Of a stretch of DNA of 64,000 nucleotides, positions 38,805-47,472 are shown one piece after another. The notes below the pieces were generated by a model. That model did no database searches. It worked only from the letters and a program-made list of their open reading frames with translations, and was not told where the DNA came from. The DNA is taken from NCBI RefSeq assembly GCF_039522665.1, contig NZ_BAAADV010000007.1:434001-498000 (forward strand), written 5' to 3'. The first letter of the stretch is position 1; the number at the start of each line of letters is the position of its first letter. The position numbers and the translations under genes are program-made. Source of the stretch: Natronoarchaeum mannanilyticum (lineage in GTDB: Archaea; Halobacteriota; Halobacteria; Halobacteriales; Natronoarchaeaceae).

Positions 38805-38987
38805 GCGTTCGACCGGTAAGCGCGGGGAACTGGTCGGGCGAACGGGGCTGTCCTCATTACACCGTGCATCCGCCGGACGCCATAAAAACCCCCGGCAACC
38901 GGAGTGGAAGTAAAAACCATGGTATAACGACCGGCGCCCGGATCTGGCGCCCAAGCGCATAGAAAGTCCGTCGTCGTACAGGAGAGT

Positions 38988-40289
38988 ATGGTAACGGCGC
39001 TGCTCGCCGTCGGACTCGTTGTCGCGGCGTTCGTCGGATACAACATCGGTGGCTCCTCGACCGGCGTCGCGTTCGGGCCGGCGGTCGGGAGCCGCATCGT
39101 CGGCAAGGTGACCGCGGCGGCGCTGTTCACCGCGTTCGCGCTCCTGGGCGGCTGGACCGTCGGGCGGAACGTCATCGACACGATGAGCAGCCAGATCGTC
39201 CCGGCGAGCCAGTTCACGCTCGCGACGAGCGTCGGCGTCCTCTTTTTCGCCGGCGCGTCGCTGCTGATCTCGAACCTCTACGGCGTACCCGCCTCGACGT
39301 CGATGACGTCGGTCGGCGCCATCGTCGGGCTCGGCGTCGCCACGGGGACGCTCAACCAGGCGATCATGTTTCGGATCGTCTCGGCGTGGATCGTCGCGCC
39401 GCTGTTGGCGTTCCTGATCGGGATGGTGATCGGTCGTTACCTGTATCCGCACCTCGACGCCCGGTTCACGTTCACGCGGCTGGAGAACGCGCTGGTCACG
39501 ATCGATCGGACGGGGCGGCTGCCGCGGCCGGCGATCAACGAACGCGCGACGCCGCGGGACGTTTTCGGGGCCGGGGTCGTGCTCGCGATCGCCTGCTACA
39601 TGGGCTTTTCCGCCGGCGCGTCGAACGCGGCCAACGCGGTCGCGCCGCTGGTCGGCAACGGCGCCGTTTCGGTCGAGCAGGGGGTCCTGCTGGCGATCGG
39701 CGCCATCGGTCTCGGCGGCTTCACCATCGCCCGCCGGACGCTCGCGACCGTCGGCGACGGCATCACCGACCTGCCGATCCTGGCGGCGCTGATCGTCTCC
39801 TCGGTCGGCGCGACGATCATCACGATCCTCTCGCGGCTGGGTATCCCGGCGAGCCTCGCGGTGAGCACGACCTGCTGTATCATCGGACTGGGCTGGGGGC
39901 GGGCGAGCCGCGCGGTCACGGTCGTCGAAGCGGCGAGCCTCGCGGCCGATCCCGAGGTCGCGCAGATCGACGCCGACGCCGGCCCGGAGCTCTCGACGGG
40001 GGCGCTCGGCGCCGGACCGGGCGACGCCCCGTCCGCCGGACCGACGGTAGGCACGCTCGCAAGCAGCGAGGCCGACCAGCAAGTCGATTCCGAGCGTCGG
40101 GCCGAAGCCGCCGAGGAGAGCGACGCGGCGACGCCCGAGGTGCCGCCGATCGGCGAGGAGGAGTTCGACGAACTGGCCGCCGAGAGTCTGTTCGACCCCG
40201 CTGCGACCAGCCGCATCGTCTTCCTGTGGGTGCTCACGCCGACGCTGTCTGCGATCGGCGCGTACCTCCTGTTTGCGCTCGTGCTCTGA
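38988..40289 (+). CDS. Inorganic phosphate transporter, PiT family
   Basis: A 433-residue permease of the PHO4/PiT family that takes up phosphate with a cation. Two inverted repeats with the family signature are seen: GYNIGGSSTGVAFGPAVG near residue 17 and GFSAGASNAANAVAPLVGNG near residue 206. It has about ten helices plus an acidic cytoplasmic loop (residues about 325-400) before the last helix. The start at 38988 is preceded by GGAGAG. A universal stress protein gene follows after 85 bp on the same strand, a linkage also seen beside other transporters. It is a low-affinity-type carrier by family; regulation is not visible. Confidence 0.92.
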   Translation: MVTALLAVGLVVAAFVGYNIGGSSTGVAFGPAVGSRIVGKVTAAALFTAFALLGGWTVGRNVIDTMSSQIVPASQFTLATSVGVLFFAGASLLISNLYGVPASTSMTSVGAIVGLGVATGTLNQAIMFRIVSAWIVAPLLAFLIGMVIGRYLYPHLDARFTFTRLENALVTIDRTGRLPRPAINERATPRDVFGAGVVLAIACYMGFSAGASNAANAVAPLVGNGAVSVEQGVLLAIGAIGLGGFTIARRTLATVGDGITDLPILAALIVSSVGATIITILSRLGIPASLAVSTTCCIIGLGWGRASRAVTVVEAASLAADPEVAQIDADAGPELSTGALGAGPGDAPSAGPTVGTLASSEADQQVDSERRAEAAEESDAATPEVPPIGEEEFDELAAESLFDPAATSRIVFLWVLTPTLSAIGAYLLFALVL

Positions 40290-40374
40290 GGTGCCACGAT
40301 GCGCGGACCGGCGGTCCAGGTTCGGGACGACCAGTCCACCCGGAGCTATCACGCTAACGCTCGTGACCGACCAC

Positions 40375-40824
40375 ATGGGAGATCACGTGCTCGTCTGCGT
40401 CGACGGCTCCGAGGAGTCGATCCGCGCGCTCGACCACGCGTTCGGGCTGCCAGACGCGGACGTCACCGCAATCACCGTCGTCCATCCGTTCGATATCGAT
40501 CCGCTCACGCCCGGCCTCCAGTCGCCGCTGGGACAGGCCGGCGTCCCCGCGTACTCCCAGGAGTGGTATCAAAAGCAGTGGGACAACGCTCACGACCTCC
40601 ACGAGGAACTGCTCGAGCGCGCCGAGTCGTTTGACGGCGAGTTCGACAGCGTCGTAAAGCTCGGCACCCCGAGCAAGGAGATTCTGCAGTACGCCGAGGA
40701 GCACGACGTCGATCAGATCGTGATCGGCGCCGCGAGCGACGACAAACTCTCGCACGTACTGTTAGGCTCGACCGCGGAGACGGTGACGCGACGGGCCGGC
40801 GTGACAGTGACGGTCGTTCGCTGA
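40375..40824 (+). CDS. Universal stress protein, UspA family
   Basis: A 149-residue Usp that starts VLVCVDGSEESIRALDHAF and ends with IVIGAASDDKLSHVLLGSTAETVTRRAGVTVTVVR. The ATP-binding pattern is close to the consensus (G-A-x..LLGSTAET), although the first Gly pair is GAAS instead of GxxG. It lies 85 bp after the PiT phosphate transporter gene in the same direction. ATG 40375 is chosen, with GTG 40363 also in frame. A role in control or protection of the phosphate carrier is inference. Confidence 0.85.
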   Translation: MGDHVLVCVDGSEESIRALDHAFGLPDADVTAITVVHPFDIDPLTPGLQSPLGQAGVPAYSQEWYQKQWDNAHDLHEELLERAESFDGEFDSVVKLGTPSKEILQYAEEHDVDQIVIGAASDDKLSHVLLGSTAETVTRRAGVTVTVVR

Positions 40825-40855
40825 ACCGGCCGCGGCGGCGAGCCCGACGCCACGC

Positions 40856-41713
40856 TCAGAGGTGCGAGTCGTCGTACGACTGATCCGATCGCGAGGCGTG
40901 GCTGTTGCCGCACTCGCTGCACTCGTAGCGGTCCATCTGGTCGACGGAGACGTCCAGCGAGCCGCAGTTCCCGCAGTAGAACCCGTACCGCTCCTCGAAG
41001 GCCTCGTCCTCGTAGACCGGGAAGAAGGCGGCCGCCGTTCCAGATTGCTCGTCGTCGGTGTCGACGTACAGCTGCTCGCCGTCGTCGGTCGTCGTGGTGC
41101 GGTGGCCGTCGCGCTCCTCGGTGTTCGGAAACGTCGTGGACTCGGTCGAATCGCCGGCCGCGTCGCCGCTCTCTGACGCCGACGGTTCGGCGTCGCCCGA
41201 CGCCGATTCGGCCTCGTCGCCGGACGCCTCGGCGTAGGCGTACTCGACGAACGACTCGCCGCCGATCTCGATCTCGCGATCGCCGATCTGTTCGAAGCCG
41301 AGGCGTTCGGCGAACTGCGGGCCCTGCGTGGCTTCCTCCAGCGGATACATCCGCAGCTCCTCGGCCCCATCCTCGCGCAGTTCGTCGCGGGCCGCCTCGA
41401 ACAGGCTCGTCCCGATCCCCTTTCCGCGGTGCTCGGGGTCGACGAACAGCCACCGTATCTCGCCGATCGCGTCGGCGACGCGGCCGACGACGACGCCCGC
41501 GACGGTGGACTCCTCGACCTCGTCGTCGGTCTCCGCGACGACGTACGTCGCGTCGGCGTCCCCCGAACTTCCCTCCAGTCGGTCCCGGCCGAACTGGTCG
41601 TCGACCACCGCGTCGATCTGCTGGGGACTGATGGCGTAGTCCGCCGTCATCGAGCTCTCGACGAGTTCGTGGATCCGCCCCTCGTCGGCGGATCGAACGT
41701 CGCGTAGTTGCAC
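40856..41713 (-). CDS. GNAT acetyltransferase with C-terminal zinc ribbon
   Basis: A 285-residue protein with two parts. Residues 1-150 are a GNAT domain, with the acetyl-CoA loop in FVDPEHRGKGIGTSLFEAARDEL and a final strand FAERLGFEQIGD. A disordered acidic spacer (about 165-225) follows, then a zinc ribbon with CGNCG and CSECG near the end. The combination suggests acetylation of a protein or other partner bound through the ribbon; the substrate is unknown. The GTG start at 41713 is the first suitable one, since upstream codons are not conserved in character. It is convergent with the Usp gene. Confidence 0.88.
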   Translation of the reverse strand: MQLRDVRSADEGRIHELVESSMTADYAISPQQIDAVVDDQFGRDRLEGSSGDADATYVVAETDDEVEESTVAGVVVGRVADAIGEIRWLFVDPEHRGKGIGTSLFEAARDELREDGAEELRMYPLEEATQGPQFAERLGFEQIGDREIEIGGESFVEYAYAEASGDEAESASGDAEPSASESGDAAGDSTESTTFPNTEERDGHRTTTTDDGEQLYVDTDDEQSGTAAAFFPVYEDEAFEERYGFYCGNCGSLDVSVDQMDRYECSECGNSHASRSDQSYDDSHL

Positions 41714-41843
41714 GTTCGAATCTTCGGCCGCGGATCTCAAAAGCGGCGGGTGCGGCGGCCGCAGTCCGGGCGCGAGCGACAGTCCGCCGAGCGCGACGTT
41801 CCGCGACCGGAACTTTTTGAATCGGGCGACGTCACCTACGAGC

Positions 41844-42629
41844 ATGAACGAGAGCCCGCGATCGAACGCGCTACGGGAGACCGTCGAGTCGGGCGAGGCC
41901 GCGCTGGGCGTGCTCGATAACACGTACAGCCCGACGATGGTCGAGTTCCTCGGGGAGCTGGGGCTAGACTTCGTCTGGCTCGACCTCGAGCACGCCGGGC
42001 CGAGCCCGTCCGACGGGCCGAGCCTCGAACACCTGCTCCGGGCCGCCGAGCGCTCGGGCGTCGAGGCGCTCGTGCGACTCCCCGAGGCCGACCCGGCGCT
42101 GGTGCGAAAGGCGCTCGACGCCGGCGCGCGGAACCTGTTCGTCTCCCGGATCGAGACCGCCGAGGAGGTCCGGCGGGCGGTGCGGGCCGCGCGGTTCCGC
42201 TACGACGGCGAGGCGGGCGATCGCGGGATGGCGTCGCCGCGAGCCAGCCGCTGGGGCACCGCCGAGGACTACGTCGACGTCGAGGACGCCGAGACGGTGG
42301 TCGGCGCGACGATCGAGAATCCGACCGCGATCGAGAACATCGAGGAGATCCTCGACGTCCCCGAACTCGGGTTCGTGTTCGCAGGCCCGCTCGACATCTC
42401 CGTCGCGCTGGGCTACCCCGGCGAGCCGACCCATCCCGAGGTCGAGGACGCCGTCGAGGAGATCGAGACGGCCGCGCTCGACGCCGACGTTCCGCTGGGC
42501 GGGCTCGGCTTCGGTCCCGACGACGTCTCCGAGAAGATCGACCGGGGCTACCGGATCATCAACGTCGGCACCGCGACCGGCGCCGTGAAGCAGTCCGTCA
42601 CAGGGTGGCTCGACGGGATCGAACGGTGA
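41844..42629 (+). CDS. HpcH/HpaI aldolase family protein
   Basis: A 261-residue class II pyruvate aldolase-fold protein. The start LGVLDNTYSPTMVEFLGELGLDFVWLDLEHAG is the family core, with LDLEHA as the metal and substrate region. The Arg-containing RLPEADPALVRKALDAGA, SRIETAEE and FAGPLDISVALGYPG follow. Such enzymes split 4-hydroxy-2-oxo acids into pyruvate and an aldehyde. The true substrate is unknown. It is followed after 31 bp by an FNT-Usp fusion gene on the same strand, which may be in the same transcript. Confidence 0.92.
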   Translation: MNESPRSNALRETVESGEAALGVLDNTYSPTMVEFLGELGLDFVWLDLEHAGPSPSDGPSLEHLLRAAERSGVEALVRLPEADPALVRKALDAGARNLFVSRIETAEEVRRAVRAARFRYDGEAGDRGMASPRASRWGTAEDYVDVEDAETVVGATIENPTAIENIEEILDVPELGFVFAGPLDISVALGYPGEPTHPEVEDAVEEIETAALDADVPLGGLGFGPDDVSEKIDRGYRIINVGTATGAVKQSVTGWLDGIER

Positions 42630-42660
42630 CGCGACCAAAGTGCGGCGCGGCGGGTGACGC

Positions 42661-44616
42661 ATGAGCGATCCGGACGGCGACGACGGGGTCGGCGGTACCG
42701 GTCGCGGCGAGACGACGACCCACTCCAGTCGGAACGAGAGCCGAGAAGAGGGTCGCGGGACGGGTTCGGGCCGCCGCGATATAGAGGACGCCGAGCAGAC
42801 GGGACTGCACGATCGAGAGCAGCCCGATCCCGAGGAGTCGGTTCGCGAGGCCGTCGAGCGCTCCCGGAGCGGCGCGCCCGCGGTCGGCGCCGTCGTCCGG
42901 GACCGATTCTCCTCGGACGAGGTGTTCCAGCGGATCGTCGCCGCGGCCGACGAGGAGATCACCTCCGGGAGCCGCGAGCTGTTTTTCAGCGCGCTGGCCG
43001 CCGGCTTCGCGATCACGATCACGTTCCTGCTGTACGTCTCGCTGTACGCCTCGACCGGCGGCGACCCGGTCCTGAGCGCGCTGCTGTACCCGCTCGGATT
43101 CATCTACATCATCATCGGCCGCTACCAGCTGTACACCGAGAACACGCTGCCGCCGGTCGCGCTGACGATCGAGCGGATCGCGAGCGTGCCGGCGCTGCTG
43201 CGCAACTGGGGCGTCGTGCTGGCGGGCAACTTCACGGGCGGCGCGCTCGGCGCCGCCGCGCTGGCGTGGGGCGGCGTCTTCTCGCCCGAGGCGGCGACCG
43301 CGGCGGTCAGCATCAGCCAGAAGGGCGTCGCCACCGGCTGGTGGCCCTTGTTCTCGAAAGCCGCGTTCGCGGGGCTGGTCGTCGCCGGCGTCGTCTGGGT
43401 GGAGTACGCCGCCCGTGACACGATCTCCAGGCTCGCGGTCGTCTACCTGGCGTTCCTTGCGATCCCGCTGGGCGGGCTGTTCCACTCGGTGGTCTCGTTC
43501 ACCGAGCTGATGTACCTGGTGTTCGTCGGCGAGGGCGCGCTGCTCGCCGGCCTGTGGGGATTCGTGCTGCCGGTCCTGCTCGGGAACACGATCGGCGGCG
43601 TCCTGCTGGTGACCGTCGTCAACTACTTCCAGACGACCGAGCACCGGCTCGAATCCGCGCGCTTCGAGGGCGCCGACCGGCAGCTCTCGGCCGACGAGTG
43701 GCTGTTCGGTCGCTTCGCCGGGCGCTCGTACGTCCCGCTGATCGACACCGCCGACGCGCCCCGGGCGCAGGACGCCGAGTTCAACCTGCTCGTTCCGATC
43801 GCGAACCCGCGAACCGAGACTCAGCTCGTGGAGCTGGCCTGCCGGATCGTCGGCGAGCGCGAGGACGCCGCGGTCCACGTCGTCCACGTCGTCCAGACGC
43901 CCGAGCGCTCGCCGAGAGGGTACGGCGCCGAGCAGCGCCGCCAGATCGTCGCCGAGTCGAACGAGTTGCTGGAGGACGCCCGCGAGACGGCCCGTCGCCA
44001 CGACGTTACCTGCGAGACGTCGACGGTCGTCTCCCACCGCTCGTTCGAGGAAATATTCGACATCGCCGAGCGCGAGAACGCCGACCGGGTCCTGATGAGC
44101 TGGGGCGACAACCGGCTGTGGGCGTCCGGCCGCGCCGAGCGGCCGCTGAGCGAGCTCACTCGGAGTCTCCCGTGTGACTTCCTCGTGCTCGACGGCGACG
44201 ACCTCGACGCGTCGCGGATCCTGCTGCCGACCGCGGGCGGCCCGAACTGCGAACTGAGCGCGGACGTCACCCACGCGCTGCAGGCCTCCGTCGGCTCGGA
44301 GGTGACGCTGCTCCACGTCGTCGACGGGCCGGACGACCGCGACGCCGGCGAGCAGTTCCTCGCCGACTGGGCCGCCGACCACGATCTGGAGGACGCCGTG
44401 CGGGTGGTCGACGACTCGGGCGACGTCGAGCGCGCGATCGGCCGCAACGCGGCCGACCACACGCTGGTCGTGATCGGCGCGACCGAGGAGGGGCTGCTCT
44501 CGCGGCTCGCCACCGACTCGCTGCACTACGACGTTATCGAGGAGGTCGACGTGCCGATCCTGTTCGCCGAGCGCGCGAGCGACCGGAGCCTCCGGGATCG
44601 CCTGTTCGGCCGGTAG
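42661..44616 (+). CDS. FNT family anion channel fused to two universal-stress domains
   Basis: A 651-residue fusion. Residues about 95-335 form a formate/nitrite transporter domain with six helices, including FHSVVSFTELMYLVFVGEG with the pore His and GNTIGGVLLVTVVNYF, the family signature. After a linker, two Usp-type domains follow, starting at FNLLVPIANPRTETQ (about residue 374) and SRILLPTAGGPNCELS (about 518). The first 90 residues are a long disordered acidic N-tail. The FNT fold carries formate, nitrite, acetate or lactate. Usp domains may sense ATP or stress and gate the pore; that is inference. It is convergent with the disulfide reductase gene. Confidence 0.9.
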   Translation: MSDPDGDDGVGGTGRGETTTHSSRNESREEGRGTGSGRRDIEDAEQTGLHDREQPDPEESVREAVERSRSGAPAVGAVVRDRFSSDEVFQRIVAAADEEITSGSRELFFSALAAGFAITITFLLYVSLYASTGGDPVLSALLYPLGFIYIIIGRYQLYTENTLPPVALTIERIASVPALLRNWGVVLAGNFTGGALGAAALAWGGVFSPEAATAAVSISQKGVATGWWPLFSKAAFAGLVVAGVVWVEYAARDTISRLAVVYLAFLAIPLGGLFHSVVSFTELMYLVFVGEGALLAGLWGFVLPVLLGNTIGGVLLVTVVNYFQTTEHRLESARFEGADRQLSADEWLFGRFAGRSYVPLIDTADAPRAQDAEFNLLVPIANPRTETQLVELACRIVGEREDAAVHVVHVVQTPERSPRGYGAEQRRQIVAESNELLEDARETARRHDVTCETSTVVSHRSFEEIFDIAERENADRVLMSWGDNRLWASGRAERPLSELTRSLPCDFLVLDGDDLDASRILLPTAGGPNCELSADVTHALQASVGSEVTLLHVVDGPDDRDAGEQFLADWAADHDLEDAVRVVDDSGDVERAIGRNAADHTLVVIGATEEGLLSRLATDSLHYDVIEEVDVPILFAERASDRSLRDRLFGR

Positions 44617-44626
44617 GTACCTCTTC

Positions 44627-46084
44627 CTATTCCTCGCCCATCGTCACGTCGCTCCAGTCGGGCGTCCCCGCGTACGGAATCTCGGCGAGCTCGTCGAACG
44701 CCTTGAGCAGGACCTCGTTGCGCGCCGGGTGGACGTGGATCGTCTCGGCGACGTCGTCGACAGTCCCGCCGCCGCTGCGCAGCGCGACCAGCACCTCGTG
44801 GAGCAGCGTCGGCGCCTCCTCGCCGACGACGTGACAGCCGAGGATCTCGCCGTCGAGCGAGGCGAGCACTTTGACGAACCCGCGCTCGTCCTTCGCGACC
44901 ATCCCGAGGGGCACGTCCGCGTACTCGGCGCGAGCCGACTCGTACTCGACGCCGTCGTCGCGAAGTTCCGCCTCGGTCTTCCCGACGGCCGCGACGCGCG
45001 GCGACGTAAAGACGGCGTGCCCGAGGCCGGTGTAGTCGGCTTCTTCCTCGCCGTCGAGGACGGCGTTTCGGGCCACCACGCGCGCCTCGTAATCGGCGGC
45101 GTGCTTGAACAGCGGCGGTCCCGCGATATCGCCCAGCGCCCAGACGCCGTCGACGCTGCTCTCCAGGTACTCGTCCGTCTCCACGAAGCCGCCGTCGGTC
45201 GTCTCGATCCCGGCCGCCTTGACGTCAAGCCGGTCGGTGTTGGGTTTCCGGCCGGTGGCGACCAGTAGTTCGTCGCCGGAGACCTCGACCGTCTCGTCAC
45301 CATTGTCTCCGTCCCCACCTCCACCGCCATCTTCCTCACCGTCTGAGGGCTCGGCCGTCACGACGACCTCGCCGTCCCGCTCCTCGACGGCGGTCGCCTC
45401 GTGGCCGGCGTACACGTCGTAGCGCTCCTCGAACGCCGCCGTTACGGCCTCGCCGGCGGCTGCGTCCTCGCGGGGCACAAGCCGCTCGCTGCGACCGACG
45501 ATGGCCACCTCGGCCCCCATCTCCCCGAAGAAGTGACCCAGTTCGGCGCCGATGTACCCGCCGCCGAGGATCACGAGCCGGTCCGGGCGCTCGTCGAGGT
45601 ACAGCGCCTCGGCGCTGGTCAGGTAGTCCGCGTCCTCCAGACCGTCGATCGGCGGAACCGAGGGGCGAGCGCCCGCCGCGACGACGACCTGCTCGCCGCG
45701 GAGTTCCTCGCCGTCGACCTCGACGGTGCGCTCGTCGACGAACCGCGCTTCGGCGTCGAACAGCGTCTTGCGGTCGGATTTCCGGAGTTGGCGCTCCATG
45801 TGCTCGGCCTTCTCGAACACCGTCTCCCGAACCTCTGCAGTGATCGACGCGAAGTCGACGCCCTCGACGTCGGCGTCGACGCCGAACTCACCGGCGCGTC
45901 GGATCCCCTCGACCACGTCGGCCCGGTGGATCAGCCCCTTCGAGGGCACGCAGCCCCGCGTCACGCAGGCGCCGCCGAGCGGCCCCGGCTCGACGACCGC
46001 GACGTCCCCGCCCCGATCGGCCGCGGCGTCCCCGACCGCGGTCCCCGATCCCCCGCCGATGACAATCAGATCGAACTCTCGCAT
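44627..46084 (-). CDS. Dihydrolipoyl dehydrogenase / mercuric reductase-like flavoprotein
   Basis: A 485-residue class I pyridine nucleotide-disulfide oxidoreductase. It has the FAD motif VIGGGSGTAVGDAAADRGG, the redox pair in GGACVTRGCVPSK (CxxxxC), the NAD(P) motif LVILGGGYIGAELGHFFG, and the C-terminal HVHPARNEVLLKAFDEL with the His-x4-Glu dyad. It has no N-terminal HMA domain and no Cys pair at the C-terminus as in MerA. No dehydrogenase complex genes are near; upstream on the same strand are arsN2, a membrane gene and arsR (gap 55 bp). It could therefore be an arsenic- or thiol-stress enzyme, but a housekeeping Lpd is possible. An acidic Gly-rich loop near residue 250 is an insertion. 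Confidence 0.88.
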   Translation of the reverse strand: MREFDLIVIGGGSGTAVGDAAADRGGDVAVVEPGPLGGACVTRGCVPSKGLIHRADVVEGIRRAGEFGVDADVEGVDFASITAEVRETVFEKAEHMERQLRKSDRKTLFDAEARFVDERTVEVDGEELRGEQVVVAAGARPSVPPIDGLEDADYLTSAEALYLDERPDRLVILGGGYIGAELGHFFGEMGAEVAIVGRSERLVPREDAAAGEAVTAAFEERYDVYAGHEATAVEERDGEVVVTAEPSDGEEDGGGGGDGDNGDETVEVSGDELLVATGRKPNTDRLDVKAAGIETTDGGFVETDEYLESSVDGVWALGDIAGPPLFKHAADYEARVVARNAVLDGEEEADYTGLGHAVFTSPRVAAVGKTEAELRDDGVEYESARAEYADVPLGMVAKDERGFVKVLASLDGEILGCHVVGEEAPTLLHEVLVALRSGGGTVDDVAETIHVHPARNEVLLKAFDELAEIPYAGTPDWSDVTMGEE

Positions 46085-46139
46085 GGGCACTACTACGACG
46101 GATCGCAGTAAATGGGCACTGGGAGCCCCGACGCCGTCG

Positions 46140-46580
46140 CTACAGCCGTTTCCGCATACAGGTCGCCGACGAGGGACAGAGCTCATCGAACTCGGCAGTA
46201 TCGCGGATCGAGGGCGGAGCCTCGGCACGCCCGATCTCCTCGAAGCCGCGGTCCGCGAAGAATTCGGCGGCGGTCGTGGTGAGCAGGTACAGCGCCTCGA
46301 CGCCGGCAGCCTTCGCTTCGGCTTCGAGCGCGTCGTAGAGCTCGGTCCCCCAGCCGCGATCCCGGTGCGATTCCTCCACGACGAGCGACCGCACGAGGCC
46401 CTCGGCGCCGTAGCGTTCGAGCCCGCCGACGCCGATCGGCTCCTCGCACGCACGTCCCACGTAGAAACAGTCCGGCTTCGATTTGACGTCCGCCGTCGGC
46501 AGATCGTTCTCGGCCAGTAGCCGCTCGACGTATCCGAGATCCTCGGCGGCGCGGCGGAGTTCGAGGCGTTCGGTCGCCAT
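46140..46580 (-). CDS. arsN2: GNAT acetyltransferase, ArsN2-like
   Basis: A 146-residue GNAT protein. The pattern LLAENDLPTADV, then GVGGLERYG, LVRSLVVEESHRDRGWG, LYLLTTTAAEFFADRGF and FDELCPSSATCMRKRL closely follows the ArsN2 family of arsenic-resistance acetyltransferases. The acetyl-CoA loop is HRDRGWGTELY. The start ATG at 46580 lies seven bases after the stop of the membrane gene, making it the third gene of an arsR-led operon. Family members are thought to act on organoarsenical compounds; the substrate here is unknown. It could also serve other amine substrates. Confidence 0.85.
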   Translation of the reverse strand: MATERLELRRAAEDLGYVERLLAENDLPTADVKSKPDCFYVGRACEEPIGVGGLERYGAEGLVRSLVVEESHRDRGWGTELYDALEAEAKAAGVEALYLLTTTAAEFFADRGFEEIGRAEAPPSIRDTAEFDELCPSSATCMRKRL

Positions 46581-46585
46581 CGTTC

Positions 46586-46978
46586 TCAACCGTAGCACGG
46601 GCACGGCGTCCGACGCCTGTCCCGGTCCTCGCCGTACGAACCGATCCAGTGACGTCCCGGATCGACGGTTTGGGACCGGTCCCGAACGGCCTCGACTCGT
46701 TTCGCCGCCGACAGGACGACCGTCCGCGCCAGCGTCGGCGCAACCGCAGCGCCGGCCACCGACACCAGCAGCGTCGCGACGCCGGCGACAGTTCCGGGAG
46801 ATCGCCAGACAGTCGTCACGAGCGCCCCGGTCAGCGCGACGGAGCCGAGCGTGAACAGCCCCGTCAGCGCGAGCCACGCGCCGACGGCGATCACCTGCCC
46901 GGCGCGGCGGACCGCCGACGCGGCGTCGACGGGCGCTCGCGCGGTGATCACTCCCCCGGCACCGGCATCCGAACTCAC
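46586..46978 (-). CDS. Two-helix membrane protein of the arsR operon, hypothetical
   Basis: A 130-residue protein with two hydrophobic segments (about residues 29-55 and 60-85), a basic-acidic tail and the unusual end RTPCPCYG, with two Cys near the C-terminus. It starts with GTG at 46978 and overlaps the stop of arsR by four bases (GTGA), so it is coupled to the regulator. It lies seven bases before arsN2. No known family is recognised. The CPC motif could bind a soft metal or metalloid, which would fit the operon; this is only a suggestion. Confidence 0.72.
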   Translation of the reverse strand: MSSDAGAGGVITARAPVDAASAVRRAGQVIAVGAWLALTGLFTLGSVALTGALVTTVWRSPGTVAGVATLLVSVAGAAVAPTLARTVVLSAAKRVEAVRDRSQTVDPGRHWIGSYGEDRDRRRTPCPCYG

Positions 46979-47355
46979 GATTCCGCCTCCCTCGTCGCGT
47001 CGACCGCGGCGAGCAGTTCCTCGGCGCGCGACGTGGTCTCGTAGTGGCGCCAGCGCCCCTCCTTCCGTCGGTCGACGAACCCCGCCTCGTAGAGCGCGTT
47101 CAGCGCGCGGCTCGTCGTGCTCTGGTTGACATCGAGCTCCGGGACGAGCTCGCACGCGCAGACTTCCTCCTGGGCAGCGTCGATGAGCCGGAGCAGTTCG
47201 TAGCGCGTGTCGTTGGCCAGCGCGCCGAACGCGCGCACGTCGACTTCGACATCGTGCTCCGTGAGCCCGTGATCGACGGCCGAACAGCAGCCGCCCCCGG
47301 ATTCGGTTCCCGATCGCTTCCCCTCGACCTCGCCGGACGCCGGTTCGCCATCCAT
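46975..47355 (-). CDS. arsR: ArsR-family metalloregulator
   Basis: A 126-residue winged-helix repressor. The HTH comprises VDVRAFGALANDTRYELLRLI and NQSTTSRALNALYEAGFVDRRKEG. The sensor helix has EEVCACELV, close to the ELCVCDL metalloid site of ArsR, and an N-terminal GGGCCSAVDHG adds two more Cys. These Cys could bind As(III) or Sb(III). It heads an operon with a small membrane protein, ArsN2-like acetyltransferase and a disulfide reductase. The operator is expected in the 117-bp spacer upstream. The start ATG 47355 gives a typical length. Confidence 0.92.
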   Translation of the reverse strand: MDGEPASGEVEGKRSGTESGGGCCSAVDHGLTEHDVEVDVRAFGALANDTRYELLRLIDAAQEEVCACELVPELDVNQSTTSRALNALYEAGFVDRRKEGRWRHYETTSRAEELLAAVDATREAES

Positions 47356-47472
47356 ATGCGTACATTCGAATATTGGAATACATCGATATAAGCGTGTGGG
47401 ATCGCTGCGGTCGCAAACGAGTACAGCGCCTCGTCAGGAACTTTAAACGTCGCGAGAGTGTATCACACGCGC

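Noticed and set aside
44627-46084. True mercuric reductase
   Set aside because: It lacks the N-terminal HMA domain and the C-terminal Cys pair of MerA; only the shared FAD/NAD core and CxxxxC are seen.
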